Source: Nocardioides sp. Soil805 (GTDB lineage Bacteria; Actinomycetota; Actinomycetes; Propionibacteriales; Nocardioidaceae). Taken from it: 64,000 bases of DNA. Shown here one piece after another: positions 47,769-56,423 of this stretch. The stretch's first letter is position 1, and every line of letters starts with the position of its first letter. The stretch is from NCBI RefSeq assembly GCF_001429625.1, contig NZ_LMSU01000002.1, forward strand, positions 682,001-746,000, written 5' to 3'. Both the position numbers and the translations under genes were made by a program. The notes under the pieces are model-generated. The model was given only the letters and a program-made list of their open reading frames with translations. It did not search any database and was not told the origin of the DNA.

Positions 47769-48947
47769 ATGGAGCGCGTCAAGGAGCTGCTGACGATCGT
47801 CCGCCCCACGGGCTGGCTGGTCCTCGGCATCGGAGCGGGGGCGGCGTACGTCGCTGCCCTCGCGGGCTGGAGGGAGATGGCCGTGCTGGCGGCCGCCTGC
47901 CTGCTGCTGCTCGCGCTCGCCGCGCCCTTCCTGCTCGGTCGCACCTCGGTCGACGTCGACCTCCGGCTCGAGCCCGAGCGCGTCGCCGCCGGTGACTCGG
48001 TCGCGGCCGGTGTCCTGGTGCGCAACGTCGCGTCCGGACGGCTGCTGCCGACCACGCTCGAGGTGCCGGTGGGCTCCTCGACCCACCGCTACGGCATCGG
48101 GTCGTTGCCGGCCGGGGGAGTGCACGAGGAGTCGTTCACCATCCGCACCGAGCGCCGCGGCGTCATCCGGGTCGGGCCGGCCACCACCCGTCGCGGCGAC
48201 CCGATCGGCATCTTCTCCCGCGACATGGTCTGGACGCCGGTGCGCGAGGTGCTCGTGCGCCCGCCGATGGTGCCTCTGGACTCGCTGGGCGCCGGGCTGC
48301 TGCGCGACCTCGAGGGCGTCTCCACCGACGCGGTCTCCCAGAGCGACCTGGCCTTCCACGCCCTGCGCGAGTACGTCCCGGGTGACGACCTGCGACACAT
48401 CCACTGGCGCTCCTCGGCCAAGGTGATGGCCTCGACGGGGGAGTCCTCCCTGCTGGTGCGCCAGTACCTCGACACCCGTCGCAGCCACGCCGCCCTCGTC
48501 GTCGACGACCAGCGTGGCTCCTGGAGCAACGACGAGGTCTTCGAGGAGGCGATGTCGGTGGCGGCGTCGATCGCGGTCCGCGCCGTGCTCGACGAGTTCG
48601 ACGTCTCCTTCGTGTGCGGCGAGACCGCGTCGACGGGCTCGGACGGGCACCTGGCGCTCGACGCGGTCTGCCGGGCCGACTTCGGCGACACCGGCATCGT
48701 GGCCGCCAGCCGGCGCGCGACCGCGGTGGCCCCCGACTGCAGCCTGCTCTTCCTCGTGGGCGGCCGGGACACCTCCTTCACCGACATGCTGCGGGGCTCG
48801 GCCGCCTTCCCGCCCGAGGTACGTCGCTTCGCCGTGGTGCTCGACCCCGAGGGCACCAGTCGGGTCACCGAGACCGGTGGCCTGCCGGTCCTGCACCTCG
48901 CCGCCAAGGAAGACCTCGGCGGCCTGCTCCTCTGGAGCCTTCGATGA
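47769..48947 (+). CDS. DUF58 (vWA-like) membrane protein (Ig-locus copy)
   Basis: 392 residues. Two N-terminal hydrophobic helices (~15-60), a beta-rich middle (VDVDLRLEPERVAAGD), the DUF58 signature REYVPGDDLRHIHWRSSAK (core GDDLRHIHWRSSAK), then a vWA-like strand AALVVDD. 7 nt after moxR stop; its stop overlaps the next ATG (ATGA). Confidence 0.9.
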   Translation: MERVKELLTIVRPTGWLVLGIGAGAAYVAALAGWREMAVLAAACLLLLALAAPFLLGRTSVDVDLRLEPERVAAGDSVAAGVLVRNVASGRLLPTTLEVPVGSSTHRYGIGSLPAGGVHEESFTIRTERRGVIRVGPATTRRGDPIGIFSRDMVWTPVREVLVRPPMVPLDSLGAGLLRDLEGVSTDAVSQSDLAFHALREYVPGDDLRHIHWRSSAKVMASTGESSLLVRQYLDTRRSHAALVVDDQRGSWSNDEVFEEAMSVAASIAVRAVLDEFDVSFVCGETASTGSDGHLALDAVCRADFGDTGIVAASRRATAVAPDCSLLFLVGGRDTSFTDMLRGSAAFPPEVRRFAVVLDPEGTSRVTETGGLPVLHLAAKEDLGGLLLWSLR

Positions 48948-51301
48948 GCCACGTCGACACCCGGACGCGCACGCGTCCCAGCCACCTCGTCCCCGACGGC
49001 CACGCCGTCGTGGACCTGGTGTTCGTGCTGCTGCTCACCGGCGTCGCGCTCAGCGGCCTGGCCACGTCGTTCACCGGGTGGTCGTTCCTGGTCATCGGCA
49101 TGCTGGGTGCGGTCATCGCGGTCGGCGTGACCCACCTGTGCCGCGCGGTCGGCTGGCCGCTCGTCGCCCCCGTGCTCATCCTCACGGTCGTGTTCTTCCT
49201 GCTCGGCGGCCCGTTGTGCCTGCGGTCGGTGGGGGACACCGCCTTCGTCCCGGGAGGGCCGACGCTCTCCAAGCTCGTCGACCAGGCGATCTTCGGGTGG
49301 AAGGACCTGCTCACCACCCTGCCGCCCGTGGACGGCGACGGCCCCCTGCTCGTGCTGCCCTGGCTGCTCGGCATCGTCGCCGGCGTCCTGGGCACGACGC
49401 TGTCGCACGTGCACCTGCGGCGGTCGTGGCTGACGGCGCTGCTGCCGGTGCTGGGGCTGACCGCCGTGCTGGCCGCCGTGATCCTCCTCGGGGTCCGCCA
49501 CCCGCAGTCCCTCGCCGTGCAGGGGTCGGTCTTCGCCGCGCTCGCCCTGGGCTGGCTCGCGCTGCGCTCGCGCCGGGCCTCGGCCACGGTGCACGGCGGC
49601 ACCTCCGGCTGGGGGCGGTTGCTGGTCGGAGCCGGGCTGGTCGCGCTCGCGTCGGCGCTCGCCGTACCCGCCTCGGCGTTGGTCATGGGCGACGACGACG
49701 GCGAGCGCGCGGTGGTGCGCAACTGGGTGGAGCCGCCGTTCGACATCGGCCGTTACCCCTCGCCCCTGGCGGGCTTCCGCAAGTACGTCGACCTGCTCGG
49801 CAGGGACGACCGGGCCAACGTCTACGACCGCACCCTGTTCACCGTCGACGGCGCCCCCGTCGGGACCCGCGTGCGCATCGCGACCATGGACCACTACGAC
49901 GGCATGGTGTGGGGAGCCACCGACGACGCGCTGCCCGAGCCGGCCTCCGACTCCTTCCAGCGGGTGTCGTCGACGATCGACAACCCGGTCGACGGCGATC
50001 GCGTGGAGGCCACCGTCACCATCGGCGAGGGGTACGACGCCCCGTGGCTGCCGACCATCGGTGCCCTCCAGTCCCTGGACTTCCGCACCGGGGACCCCGA
50101 CGGCAAGGCGGAGGTGTTCCGCTACAACCTCGCCACCTCGACGGCCGTGGTCCCCACCGGGTTGCACGAGGGGGACACCTACTCCTTCAGCGCCGTGGTG
50201 CCCGACGACTCGCTCGACGCGACCACGGTCGCCTCGAGCGCGGCGGTGCCGCCGCCCGACGGCACGGCGTTCCTCAAGACGCCCGCCGCCCAGTGGACGG
50301 GCAGGGCGACCACGCCGATGGAGCGGGTCTACGCGATCGCCGAGCACCTGCGGACCGAGGGCAAGTACTCCGACGGCGTGCGCAAGTCCGAGCAGGTCTA
50401 CCACCCCGGCCACAGCATCCAGCGGTTGTCCGACGGCTTCGTCCAGGCCCAGCAGCTGGTGGGCAACGACGAGCAGTACGCCGCGCTGATGGCGCTCCTC
50501 GCGGGCGAGGTCGGGGTGCCCGCGCGGGTCGTGCTCGGCGCCGAGGTGCCCGAGGGCGGCGTCGTCACCGGCAAGGACGTCTCGGCGTGGGTCGAGCTCC
50601 GGGCCGCGGACGGGTCGTGGCGGACCCTGCCGACCGAGGCCTTCATGTCCGACGAGCCGCCCGCCGACCAGCTGCCCGAGACCAACACCCCGATGACCGG
50701 GACCGTCGTGCCGCCGCCCGCGCCCATCCCGCCCCCGTCGGACGCCGGGGACCAGAGCGACGCGGACCTCAAGGAGCGCAAGGCGGACAAGAAGGACGCC
50801 GACGACGAGGACGAGGAGTCCGTCGTCGACCGTCTGCCCGGCTGGATCGTCGCCGTCGCGACGTACGTCGGCGGTCCCCTGCTCGCGGTCCTGCTCGTCG
50901 TCGCCTCCATCATCGGCCTCAAGCTGCTGCGCCGACGACGCCGCCGGACCGCGGCCAGCGTCTCGGCACGCTTCGTGGGAGCCTGGCGCGAGCTCGTCGA
51001 CCACGCCCGCGACCTCGGACAGCCGGTTCCCCTGGGACCGACCGTCACCCGTCGCGAGCAATCCGGTTCGATCGGGACCGAGCAGGCGCCCTCCCTGGCC
51101 CGCCGGGCGGACGGCTTCGTCTTCGGTCCGGCCACCCCCGACCCCGAGGCGGCCGCGACCTTCTGGGAGACTGTCGATGCCGAGCGCCGTTCGATGTCGC
51201 AGTCCGTGGGCCGCCGTCAGCGCCTGCTCGCCGCCGTCAACCTGCGGTCGCTGCGCCCGACCGGGCCCCGCGTGCGTGGGATGCGGTCCCGCCCGCGCTG
51301 A
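48944..51301 (+). CDS. TgpA-like transglutaminase-fold membrane protein, catalytic triad lost
   Basis: 785 residues. About seven N-terminal membrane helices (to ~240), a large extracytoplasmic region, a transglutaminase core near 500-565, a charged linker, one TM near 640-665 and a cytosolic tail. Where active enzymes read GxCEQFA, this one reads GNDEQYAALM: the nucleophile Cys is Asp509. HAWVE is SAWVE (Ser547) and the DPT Asp is replaced (LPTEA, Pro563). So it is probably a non-catalytic fold, for peptide binding or structure (inference). The DUF4129 domain usual in TgpA is absent here. Coupled to DUF58 by ATGA. Confidence 0.85.
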   Translation: MSHVDTRTRTRPSHLVPDGHAVVDLVFVLLLTGVALSGLATSFTGWSFLVIGMLGAVIAVGVTHLCRAVGWPLVAPVLILTVVFFLLGGPLCLRSVGDTAFVPGGPTLSKLVDQAIFGWKDLLTTLPPVDGDGPLLVLPWLLGIVAGVLGTTLSHVHLRRSWLTALLPVLGLTAVLAAVILLGVRHPQSLAVQGSVFAALALGWLALRSRRASATVHGGTSGWGRLLVGAGLVALASALAVPASALVMGDDDGERAVVRNWVEPPFDIGRYPSPLAGFRKYVDLLGRDDRANVYDRTLFTVDGAPVGTRVRIATMDHYDGMVWGATDDALPEPASDSFQRVSSTIDNPVDGDRVEATVTIGEGYDAPWLPTIGALQSLDFRTGDPDGKAEVFRYNLATSTAVVPTGLHEGDTYSFSAVVPDDSLDATTVASSAAVPPPDGTAFLKTPAAQWTGRATTPMERVYAIAEHLRTEGKYSDGVRKSEQVYHPGHSIQRLSDGFVQAQQLVGNDEQYAALMALLAGEVGVPARVVLGAEVPEGGVVTGKDVSAWVELRAADGSWRTLPTEAFMSDEPPADQLPETNTPMTGTVVPPPAPIPPPSDAGDQSDADLKERKADKKDADDEDEESVVDRLPGWIVAVATYVGGPLLAVLLVVASIIGLKLLRRRRRRTAASVSARFVGAWRELVDHARDLGQPVPLGPTVTRREQSGSIGTEQAPSLARRADGFVFGPATPDPEAAATFWETVDAERRSMSQSVGRRQRLLAAVNLRSLRPTGPRVRGMRSRPR

Positions 51302-51332
51302 TTGGTCTTTTCGGAGAGCGCGAGACTAAACT
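51302..51332 (+). promoter_or_regulatory. Candidate infA promoter
   Basis: TTGGTC (51302-51307), 19 nt, TAAACT (51327-51332), directly after the preceding stop. The -10 is good; the spacer is long. Confidence 0.45.
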
Positions 51333-51555
51333 GGCGTGTCGGCCCAACGTGGGTTGTGTTTCGTGGTGCCTCGCGGCTGCCGGAAGCGCCTCGACCGCTC
51401 GCAGGAGTGGTTCGTGTCGTGCCCGGGTTGAGGTCCACGGAGACGCCGTACGAGGTCCACCGGTCCTGAAGGACCGGAGGTTCGCGGGCCGGCCCCGCCA
51501 CCAGTGTGGCGTGGTGCAACAACGGTAGACATTCGACCAACAGATTGTGGAGGAC
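51333..51555 (+). other. Long structured infA leader
   Basis: About 220 nt without a gene. Two clear hairpins: CCGGTCC-TGAA-GGACCGG (51460-51477) and CGCCAC-CAGT-GTGGCG (51496-51511). A G-rich GTGGAGGAC provides the infA SD. Confidence 0.5.
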
Positions 51556-51777
51556 ATGCCGAAGAAAGAAGGCGTGATCGAACTCGAGGGCTCCGTCGTG
51601 GAGGCCCTCCCGAATGCCATGTTCCGGGTCGAGCTGACCAACGGACACAAGGTGCTCGCCCACATCAGCGGCAAGATGCGTCAGCACTACATCCGGATCC
51701 TCCCCGAGGACCGCGTGGTGGTGGAGCTGTCCCCCTACGACCTGACCCGCGGTCGGATCGTCTACCGCTACAAGTGA
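51556..51777 (+). CDS. infA: Translation initiation factor IF-1
   Basis: 73 residues, the usual length: [40 protein letters not shown] (core [13 protein letters not shown]) and the OB-fold end [13 protein letters not shown]-1 occupies the A site during initiation. The ATG at 51556 follows TGGAGGAC. Restarts the conserved r-protein block after the accessory insertion. Confidence 0.97.
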   Translation: MPKKEGVIELEGSVVEALPNAMFRVELTNGHKVLAHISGKMRQHYIRILPEDRVVVELSPYDLTRGRIVYRYK

Positions 51778-51802
51778 CCAGCCGATCCGAAAGGTCCTTC
51801 TG

Positions 51803-51916
51803 ATGAAGGTCAAGCCCAGCGTCAAGCCGATGTGCGACAAGTGCAAGGTCATCCGTCGTCACGGCCGCGTCATGGTCATCTGCGAGAACCCGCGCCACAA
51901 GCAGCGGCAAGGCTGA
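51803..51916 (+). CDS. rpmJ: 50S ribosomal protein L36
   Basis: 37 residues, easily missed for its size: [23 protein letters not shown] then [13 protein letters not shown]. Cys11, Cys14, Cys27 and His32 make the zinc-ribbon (C+) form. Conserved place between infA and rpsM; 25 bp after infA. Confidence 0.95.
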   Translation: MKVKPSVKPMCDKCKVIRRHGRVMVICENPRHKQRQG

Positions 51917-52083
51917 GCTGACGCTCAGCCCGCAGCACCCGACGTACAACTGAAACACCCCACAACGTGATCGCTAGCCCGGCACCAGCCGGGCGAAGAC
52001 ACCTCCGGAGCAGTGGCCGGAGCCCGCAGGAGCGGGATGCGACACGACCGAAACCACTGTGAGCAACAGACAAGGAAAGCCAC
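51917..52083 (+). other. Hairpin-rich gap between rpmJ and rpsM
   Basis: 167 bp with serial hairpins: GGCTGAG/CTCAGCC (51911-51930, starting in the rpmJ end), GCCCGGC-ACCA-GCCGGGC (51977-51994), CTCCGG/CCGGAG, and CCCGC/GCGGG before ACAAGGAAAG, the rpsM SD. Possible attenuator or r-protein binding site (inference). Confidence 0.45.
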
Positions 52084-52458
52084 ATGGCACGCCTCGTTGG
52101 TGTTGACCTCCCGCGCGACAAGCGCATCGAGATCGCACTCACCTACATCTACGGCATCGGCCGTACCCGCGCCCAGCAGCTGCTCGCCGCCACCGGGGTC
52201 GACCCGAACGCGCGAGTGCACACGCTCGGCGACGAGGAGCTGGTCAAGCTCCGCGACGAGATCGAAGCCAACTTCAAGATCGAGGGTGACCTCCGTCGCG
52301 AGGTCCAGGCAGACATCCGCCGCAAGATCGAGATCGGCAGCTACCAGGGTCGCCGCCACCGCATGGGCCTCCCGGTCCGCGGTCAGCGCACCAAGACCAA
52401 CGCGCGCACCCGCAAGGGTCCCAAGCGCACTGTCGCCGGCAAGAAGAAGGCGAAGTGA
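52084..52458 (+). CDS. rpsM: 30S ribosomal protein S13
   Basis: 124 residues: [37 protein letters not shown] (core [15 protein letters not shown]), [28 protein letters not shown] (core [14 protein letters not shown]). S13 makes the intersubunit bridge to L5 and contacts P-site tRNA. Confidence 0.98.
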   Translation: MARLVGVDLPRDKRIEIALTYIYGIGRTRAQQLLAATGVDPNARVHTLGDEELVKLRDEIEANFKIEGDLRREVQADIRRKIEIGSYQGRRHRMGLPVRGQRTKTNARTRKGPKRTVAGKKKAK

Positions 52459-52531
52459 CCCGGCGCTGACGCGCTGAGTCCCGCCCCTTCACTCGAAGCT
52501 TCCAGACCAGAACCTCACAGGAGATCACTGA

Positions 52532-52927
52532 ATGCCTCCCAAGAGCCGCGCGACCAAGGTCCGCCGCAAGGAGAAGAAGAACGTCGCTCAGGGCGAAGCC
52601 CACATCAAGAGCACGTTCAACAACACCATCGTCACCATCACCGACCCCACCGGGGCGGTCATCTCGTGGGCCTCTGCCGGCACCGTCGGCTTCAAGGGCT
52701 CGCGCAAGTCGACGCCGTTCGCCGCGCAGATGGCAGCCGAGGCTGCGGGTCGTCGGGCGATGGAGCACGGGATGAAGAAGATCGACGTCTTCGTGAAGGG
52801 CCCGGGCTCGGGCCGCGAGACGGCGATCCGTTCGCTGGGTGCCATCGGCCTCGAGGTCGGCACCATCCAGGACGTCACCCCCACGCCCCACAACGGATGC
52901 CGGCCGCCCAAGCGCCGCCGCGTCTGA
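52532..52927 (+). CDS. rpsK: 30S ribosomal protein S11
   Basis: 131 residues: [46 protein letters not shown] (core [12 protein letters not shown] and [14 protein letters not shown]), and [16 protein letters not shown] at the end. It lines the platform next to the mRNA exit. ACAGGAGATCACTGA is the SD. Confidence 0.98.
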   Translation: MPPKSRATKVRRKEKKNVAQGEAHIKSTFNNTIVTITDPTGAVISWASAGTVGFKGSRKSTPFAAQMAAEAAGRRAMEHGMKKIDVFVKGPGSGRETAIRSLGAIGLEVGTIQDVTPTPHNGCRPPKRRRV

Positions 52928-52958
52928 CCCGACACCCGAGAAAGAGAGACTTCCTGCC

Positions 52959-53567
52959 ATGGCCCGTTACACCGGCCCGATCACCCGCAAGTCGCGCCGC
53001 CTCGGTGTCGACCTCGTCGGCGGCGACGCTGCCTTCGAGAAGCGTCCCTACCCTCCCGGCATGCACGGCCGCCGGCGCATCAAGGAGAGCGAGTACCTCC
53101 TCCAGCTGCAGGAGAAGCAGAAGGCCCGCTTCACCTACGGCGTGATGGAGAAGCAGTTCCTCCGCTACTACAAGGAAGCCAACCGTCGCCAGGGCAAGAC
53201 CGGTGACAACCTGCTCCAGCTCCTCGAGTGCCGCCTCGACAACGTGGTCTACCGCGCCGGGTTCGCCCGCACGCGTCGCCACGCCCGTCAGCTCGTCGTG
53301 CACGGCCACTTCCTCGTCAACGGCCACAAGGTCGACATCCCGTCGTTCCAGGTGTCGGCCCACGACATCATCGACGTCCGTGAGAAGTCGCTGGAGATGA
53401 CGCCGTTCATCGTAGCCCGCGAGACCCACGGCGAGCGCCACGTTCCCGCCTGGATGGAGGCCATCCCCACCCGGATGCGCATCCTGGTCCACCAGGTGCC
53501 GACCCGCGCGCAGATCGACGTGCCGGTCACCGAGCAGCTGATCGTCGAGTACTACTCCAAGAAGTAA
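52959..53567 (+). CDS. rpsD: 30S ribosomal protein S4
   Basis: 202 residues. [18 protein letters not shown] at the start without the zinc cysteines of the C+ form, so this is a C-minus S4. S4 RNA-binding domain: [24 protein letters not shown] (core [12 protein letters not shown]). S4 is a primary 16S binder and in E. coli the repressor of this operon. Two hairpins follow before rpoA. Confidence 0.98.
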   Translation: MARYTGPITRKSRRLGVDLVGGDAAFEKRPYPPGMHGRRRIKESEYLLQLQEKQKARFTYGVMEKQFLRYYKEANRRQGKTGDNLLQLLECRLDNVVYRAGFARTRRHARQLVVHGHFLVNGHKVDIPSFQVSAHDIIDVREKSLEMTPFIVARETHGERHVPAWMEAIPTRMRILVHQVPTRAQIDVPVTEQLIVEYYSKK

Positions 53568-53572
53568 TCGCC

Positions 53573-53626
53573 CGGGGGCTCCGCCCCCGTGCACCCCCGC
53601 TGGGGTCGTGCCTCAGGCCCCAGCGG
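53573..53626 (+). terminator. Two hairpins between rpsD and rpoA (possible attenuator)
   Basis: CGGGGGC-TCC-GCCCCCG at 53573-53589, 5 nt after the S4 stop, then CCGCTGGGG/CCCCAGCGG (53597-53605 with 53618-53626), extendable to 11 bp. No U-run; partial termination or RNA processing is possible. Confidence 0.55.
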
Positions 53627-53695
53627 TTCATCACTTCCTCTCTCGCACAGTTCGGGCCCGTCAAATGGTGGGTGGGTCCGGAAAGGAAAGAATCA

Positions 53696-54712
53696 GTGCT
53701 TATCGCTCAGCGCCCGACCCTGTCGGAAGAGTCCGTCGACGAGTTCCGTTCGCGGTTCGTCATCGAGCCGCTGGAGCCGGGCTTCGGCTACACGCTCGGC
53801 AACTCGCTGCGCCGTACCCTCCTGTCCTCCATCCCCGGGGCATCCGTCACCAGCATCAAGATCGACTCGGTGCTGCACGAGTTCTCCACGATCGAGGGTG
53901 TCACCGAGGACGTCACCGAGGTGATCCTCAACCTCAAGGGCCTCGTCGTCTCCTCGGAGCACGACGAGCCGGTCGTCATGTACCTGCGCAAGTCCGGTGC
54001 CGGTGACGTCACCGCCGCCGACATCACGCCGCCGGCCGGCGTCGAGGTCCACAACCCCGACCTGAAGATCGCCACGCTGTCCGACAAGGGCAAGCTGGAC
54101 GTCGAGCTCGTCGTCGAGCGTGGCCGCGGCTACGTCTCGGCCGTGCAGAACAAGGGCGCGGACAACGAGATCGGCCGCATCCCGGTCGACTCGATCTACA
54201 GCCCGGTCCTCAAGGTCACCTACAAGGTCGAGGCCACCCGTGTCGAGCAGCGCACGGACTTCGACAAGCTCGTGATCGACGTCGAGACCAAGCCGTCGAT
54301 GCGTCCCCGTGACGCCATCGCCTCGGCCGGCAAGACGCTGGTCGAGCTCTTCGGACTCGCCCGCGAGCTCAACGTCGAGGCCGAGGGCATCGACATCGGC
54401 CCGTCGCCCGTCGACGAGCAGCTCGCCGCCGACCTCGCCCTCCCGGTCGAGGACCTGCAGCTGACGGTCCGGTCCTACAACTGCCTCAAGCGCGAGGGCA
54501 TCCACACCGTGGGTGAGCTCATCAGCCGCTCGGAGCAGGACCTGCTCGACATCCGCAACTTCGGTGCGAAGTCGATCGACGAGGTCAAGGCCAAGCTGGT
54601 CGAGATGGGTCTGTCCCTCAAGGACAGCGCGCCCGGCTTCGACCCGCACGCTGCCCTGGCGGCGTACGGCGACGACGACGACGACGCCTTCGTCGAGGAC
54701 GAGCAGTACTAA
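53696..54712 (+). CDS. rpoA: RNA polymerase alpha subunit
   Basis: 338 residues. alpha-[21 protein letters not shown] (dimer/assembly region), [12 protein letters not shown]; alpha-CTD from ~255: [43 protein letters not shown] (cores [15 protein letters not shown] and [13 protein letters not shown]), the UP-element and activator-contact domain. GTG at 53696 follows GAAAGGAAAG. Acidic EDDDDD-type tail at the end. Fits the alpha operon. Confidence 0.98.
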   Translation: MLIAQRPTLSEESVDEFRSRFVIEPLEPGFGYTLGNSLRRTLLSSIPGASVTSIKIDSVLHEFSTIEGVTEDVTEVILNLKGLVVSSEHDEPVVMYLRKSGAGDVTAADITPPAGVEVHNPDLKIATLSDKGKLDVELVVERGRGYVSAVQNKGADNEIGRIPVDSIYSPVLKVTYKVEATRVEQRTDFDKLVIDVETKPSMRPRDAIASAGKTLVELFGLARELNVEAEGIDIGPSPVDEQLAADLALPVEDLQLTVRSYNCLKREGIHTVGELISRSEQDLLDIRNFGAKSIDEVKAKLVEMGLSLKDSAPGFDPHAALAAYGDDDDDAFVEDEQY

Positions 54713-54871
54713 TTGAATGGTGCGAGCGTGTTCGCCTTCGGCGCCCACGCTGCCGCACCAATTGAATGGCGCGAGCGGGTCGCCTCCGGCGACCCGCTGC
54801 CGCGCCGCGGTTGATGTTGACTGGGGTTTGCGGTTGCGTGGCGTCTTACCGGCGCCACGCTGCCGCACCGC
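54711..54871. repeat. Three related hairpin repeats between rpoA and rplQ
   Basis: Copy 1 (54711-54759) and copy 2 (54760-54806) both start AATTGAATGG and share GCGAGCG...CGCTGCCGC; copy 3 (about 54828-54871) shares GCGTGGCG...CGCCACGCTGCCGCACC. Each folds: GCGTG/CACGC, GCGGGTCGCC/GGCGACCCGC, GCGTGGCG/CGCCACGC. Arm changes are compensated (GCGTG/CACGC vs GCGGG/CCCGC). No CRISPR-like spacing. Confidence 0.75.
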
Positions 54872-54967
54872 AGTCGAGAGTGATCGTGTTGACATCCAAA
54901 CCGTTCGCCGGTCCCGGCGGACGTCTACCCCGGTACCTGACACGGCCGGAGAGAAGCGAGAACTGAC

Positions 54968-55531
54968 ATGCCCAAGCCCAAGAAGGGCAAGCGCCTCGGC
55001 GGTAGCCCCGCCCACCAGCGCCTGATCCTCGCCAACCTGGCGACCGCCCTGTTCGAGCACGGCCGGATCACCACCACCGAGACCAAGGCGCGCATGCTGC
55101 GTCCGGTCGCGGAGAAGCTGATCACCAAGGCCAAGCGGGGAGACCTGCACAACCGTCGCGAGGTCCTCAAGACCATCCGCGACAAGTCGGTCGTGCACAC
55201 CCTCTTCACCGAGATCGCGCCGACGTTCGCCGAGCGTCCGGGCGGCTACACCCGTATCACCAAGATCGGTCCGCGCAAGGGCGACAACGCCCCCATGGCG
55301 GTCATCGAGCTGGTGACCGAGGCGTACAGCCCCAAGGCTGCCTCGACCAAGAAGACGCAGGCCGCCGCTCCGGCTCCGGCCGCTGCGGAGGAGGAGGCTC
55401 CCGCCGAGGAGACCACCGACACCGAGGCGACCGAGGCCACCGAGGCCCCGGCCGAGGAGACCACCGAGTCCGAGGCTCCGGCCGAGGACGAGGCGACCGA
55501 GGCTCCGGCCGAGGACGACAGCACCAAGTGA
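54968..55531 (+). CDS. rplQ: 50S ribosomal protein L17 with acidic tail
   Basis: 187 residues. The L17 core is ~1-120: [35 protein letters not shown] (core [21 protein letters not shown]) and [27 protein letters not shown] (core [15 protein letters not shown]). From ~125 a low-complexity Ala/Glu/Pro/Thr tail of ~60 residues follows ([16 protein letters not shown] repeats), common in actinobacteria. L17 is near the tunnel exit. truA, its usual neighbour, is 6.4 kb away. Confidence 0.97.
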   Translation: MPKPKKGKRLGGSPAHQRLILANLATALFEHGRITTTETKARMLRPVAEKLITKAKRGDLHNRREVLKTIRDKSVVHTLFTEIAPTFAERPGGYTRITKIGPRKGDNAPMAVIELVTEAYSPKAASTKKTQAAAPAPAAAEEEAPAEETTDTEATEATEAPAEETTESEAPAEDEATEAPAEDDSTK

Positions 55532-55549
55532 GCTGACTGCTCCCTCGAC

Positions 55550-55578
55550 GGCCCGTCACCCCTCCGGGGTGGCGGGCC
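55550..55578 (+). terminator. Terminator of the rplQ operon
   Basis: 13-bp stem (55550-55562 with 55566-55578, one G-T) and TCC loop, 18 nt after the stop, then TTCGTG. Lies between convergent genes. Confidence 0.85.
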
Positions 55579-55594
55579 TTCGTGCGTCCGGGGC

Positions 55595-56341
55595 TCAACC
55601 GCCGGGCAGCGAGCGTCGGCCACCGCCCAGCCGGCCGTCACCGAGGTCGGCGCGCTGGCCGGCGCTCCAGCCGTCCTGGGCACCGGTGCCGGACAGCCGC
55701 CGTGGCGTGCCCTGCTGGAGGTGGGGATAGGCGTCGTCGCGAGCCGCCTCGACCGCGTGCGAGCGGTCGGCGAGGACGAGCGCGCTGGAGGTGCCGCGAC
55801 GAGCGAACCGGTCGCCGGCCCGCTCGGCGGCGGCCTCCTCCAGGCGCACGAGTCGTCGGCCGATCGACGCGGTGTAGCCGGCGAGCCAGCTGCGCCGGAA
55901 CGCGGCCGGGTGGTCGTAGGAGGGCACCGGGGTCCGCGCGAGGGAGTGCAGGGCCTGGACGAGCAGGCTGGTGAAGAGGATCTCCACCCGCTGGAGGTCG
56001 GAGCGGTGGCCGAAGAGGTGCAGGGACAGCTCCTTCTCGCCGTCGGGGTAGCGCGTGCGGCGTACGCCACGACACCCCAGTGCCGAGGCGACCGTGCCCA
56101 GCAGGTCGGCCTTGTCCGCGGCGTACGGCTTGTCGACGACGATGACGAGGTCGCCGACCACGTCGAGGGACGGGTCGGCGAGGGCGAGCAGCGCCCGGTC
56201 GATGCCGTGCGCCGCCATCAGGGCGGCGGCCTTGGCCGTGTAGGTCTCGGCCTCGGCGGAGGTGGCGGCGGGGTCCTCCGCCTTGGCCAGCAGCTTGCGC
56301 ACCCGCGCGAGCATCGGCGAGGTGTCGTCGGCGTGGTCCAT
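55595..56341 (-). CDS. DUF2786 domain protein
   Basis: 248 residues. N-terminal DUF2786 helices: MLARVRKLLAKAEDPAATSAEAETYTAKAAALMAAHGID (core VRKLLAKAEDPAATSAEAE). A middle alpha/beta part with LFGHRSDLQRVEILFTSLL (core HRSDLQRVEILFTSL) follows, ending in a Gly/Arg tail. The family is common in actinobacteria and phages; function unknown. Convergent with rplQ across a terminator. Confidence 0.85.
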   Translation of the reverse strand: MDHADDTSPMLARVRKLLAKAEDPAATSAEAETYTAKAAALMAAHGIDRALLALADPSLDVVGDLVIVVDKPYAADKADLLGTVASALGCRGVRRTRYPDGEKELSLHLFGHRSDLQRVEILFTSLLVQALHSLARTPVPSYDHPAAFRRSWLAGYTASIGRRLVRLEEAAAERAGDRFARRGTSSALVLADRSHAVEAARDDAYPHLQQGTPRRLSGTGAQDGWSAGQRADLGDGRLGGGRRSLPGG

Positions 56342-56423
56342 GTCAGCGGCTCCCGGGGTCAGTGGTGGTGCCGGTGGAGACTGGCACGGGGCACCGACAC
56401 CGCGTGCCCGTCGTACACAGCCC

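Noticed and set aside
37713..51301. Anti-phage defence system or type VII secretion cluster
   Set aside because: No nuclease, helicase, FtsK/EssC ATPase, WXG100 or effector genes; MoxR+DUF58 alone is not evidence of defence.
54711..54871. CRISPR array
   Set aside because: Three imperfect palindromic copies without uniform spacers and no cas genes.
54889..54894. TTGACA as a promoter for rplQ
   Set aside because: Perfect -35 but no TANNNT at 16-19 nt downstream; kept only as a note.
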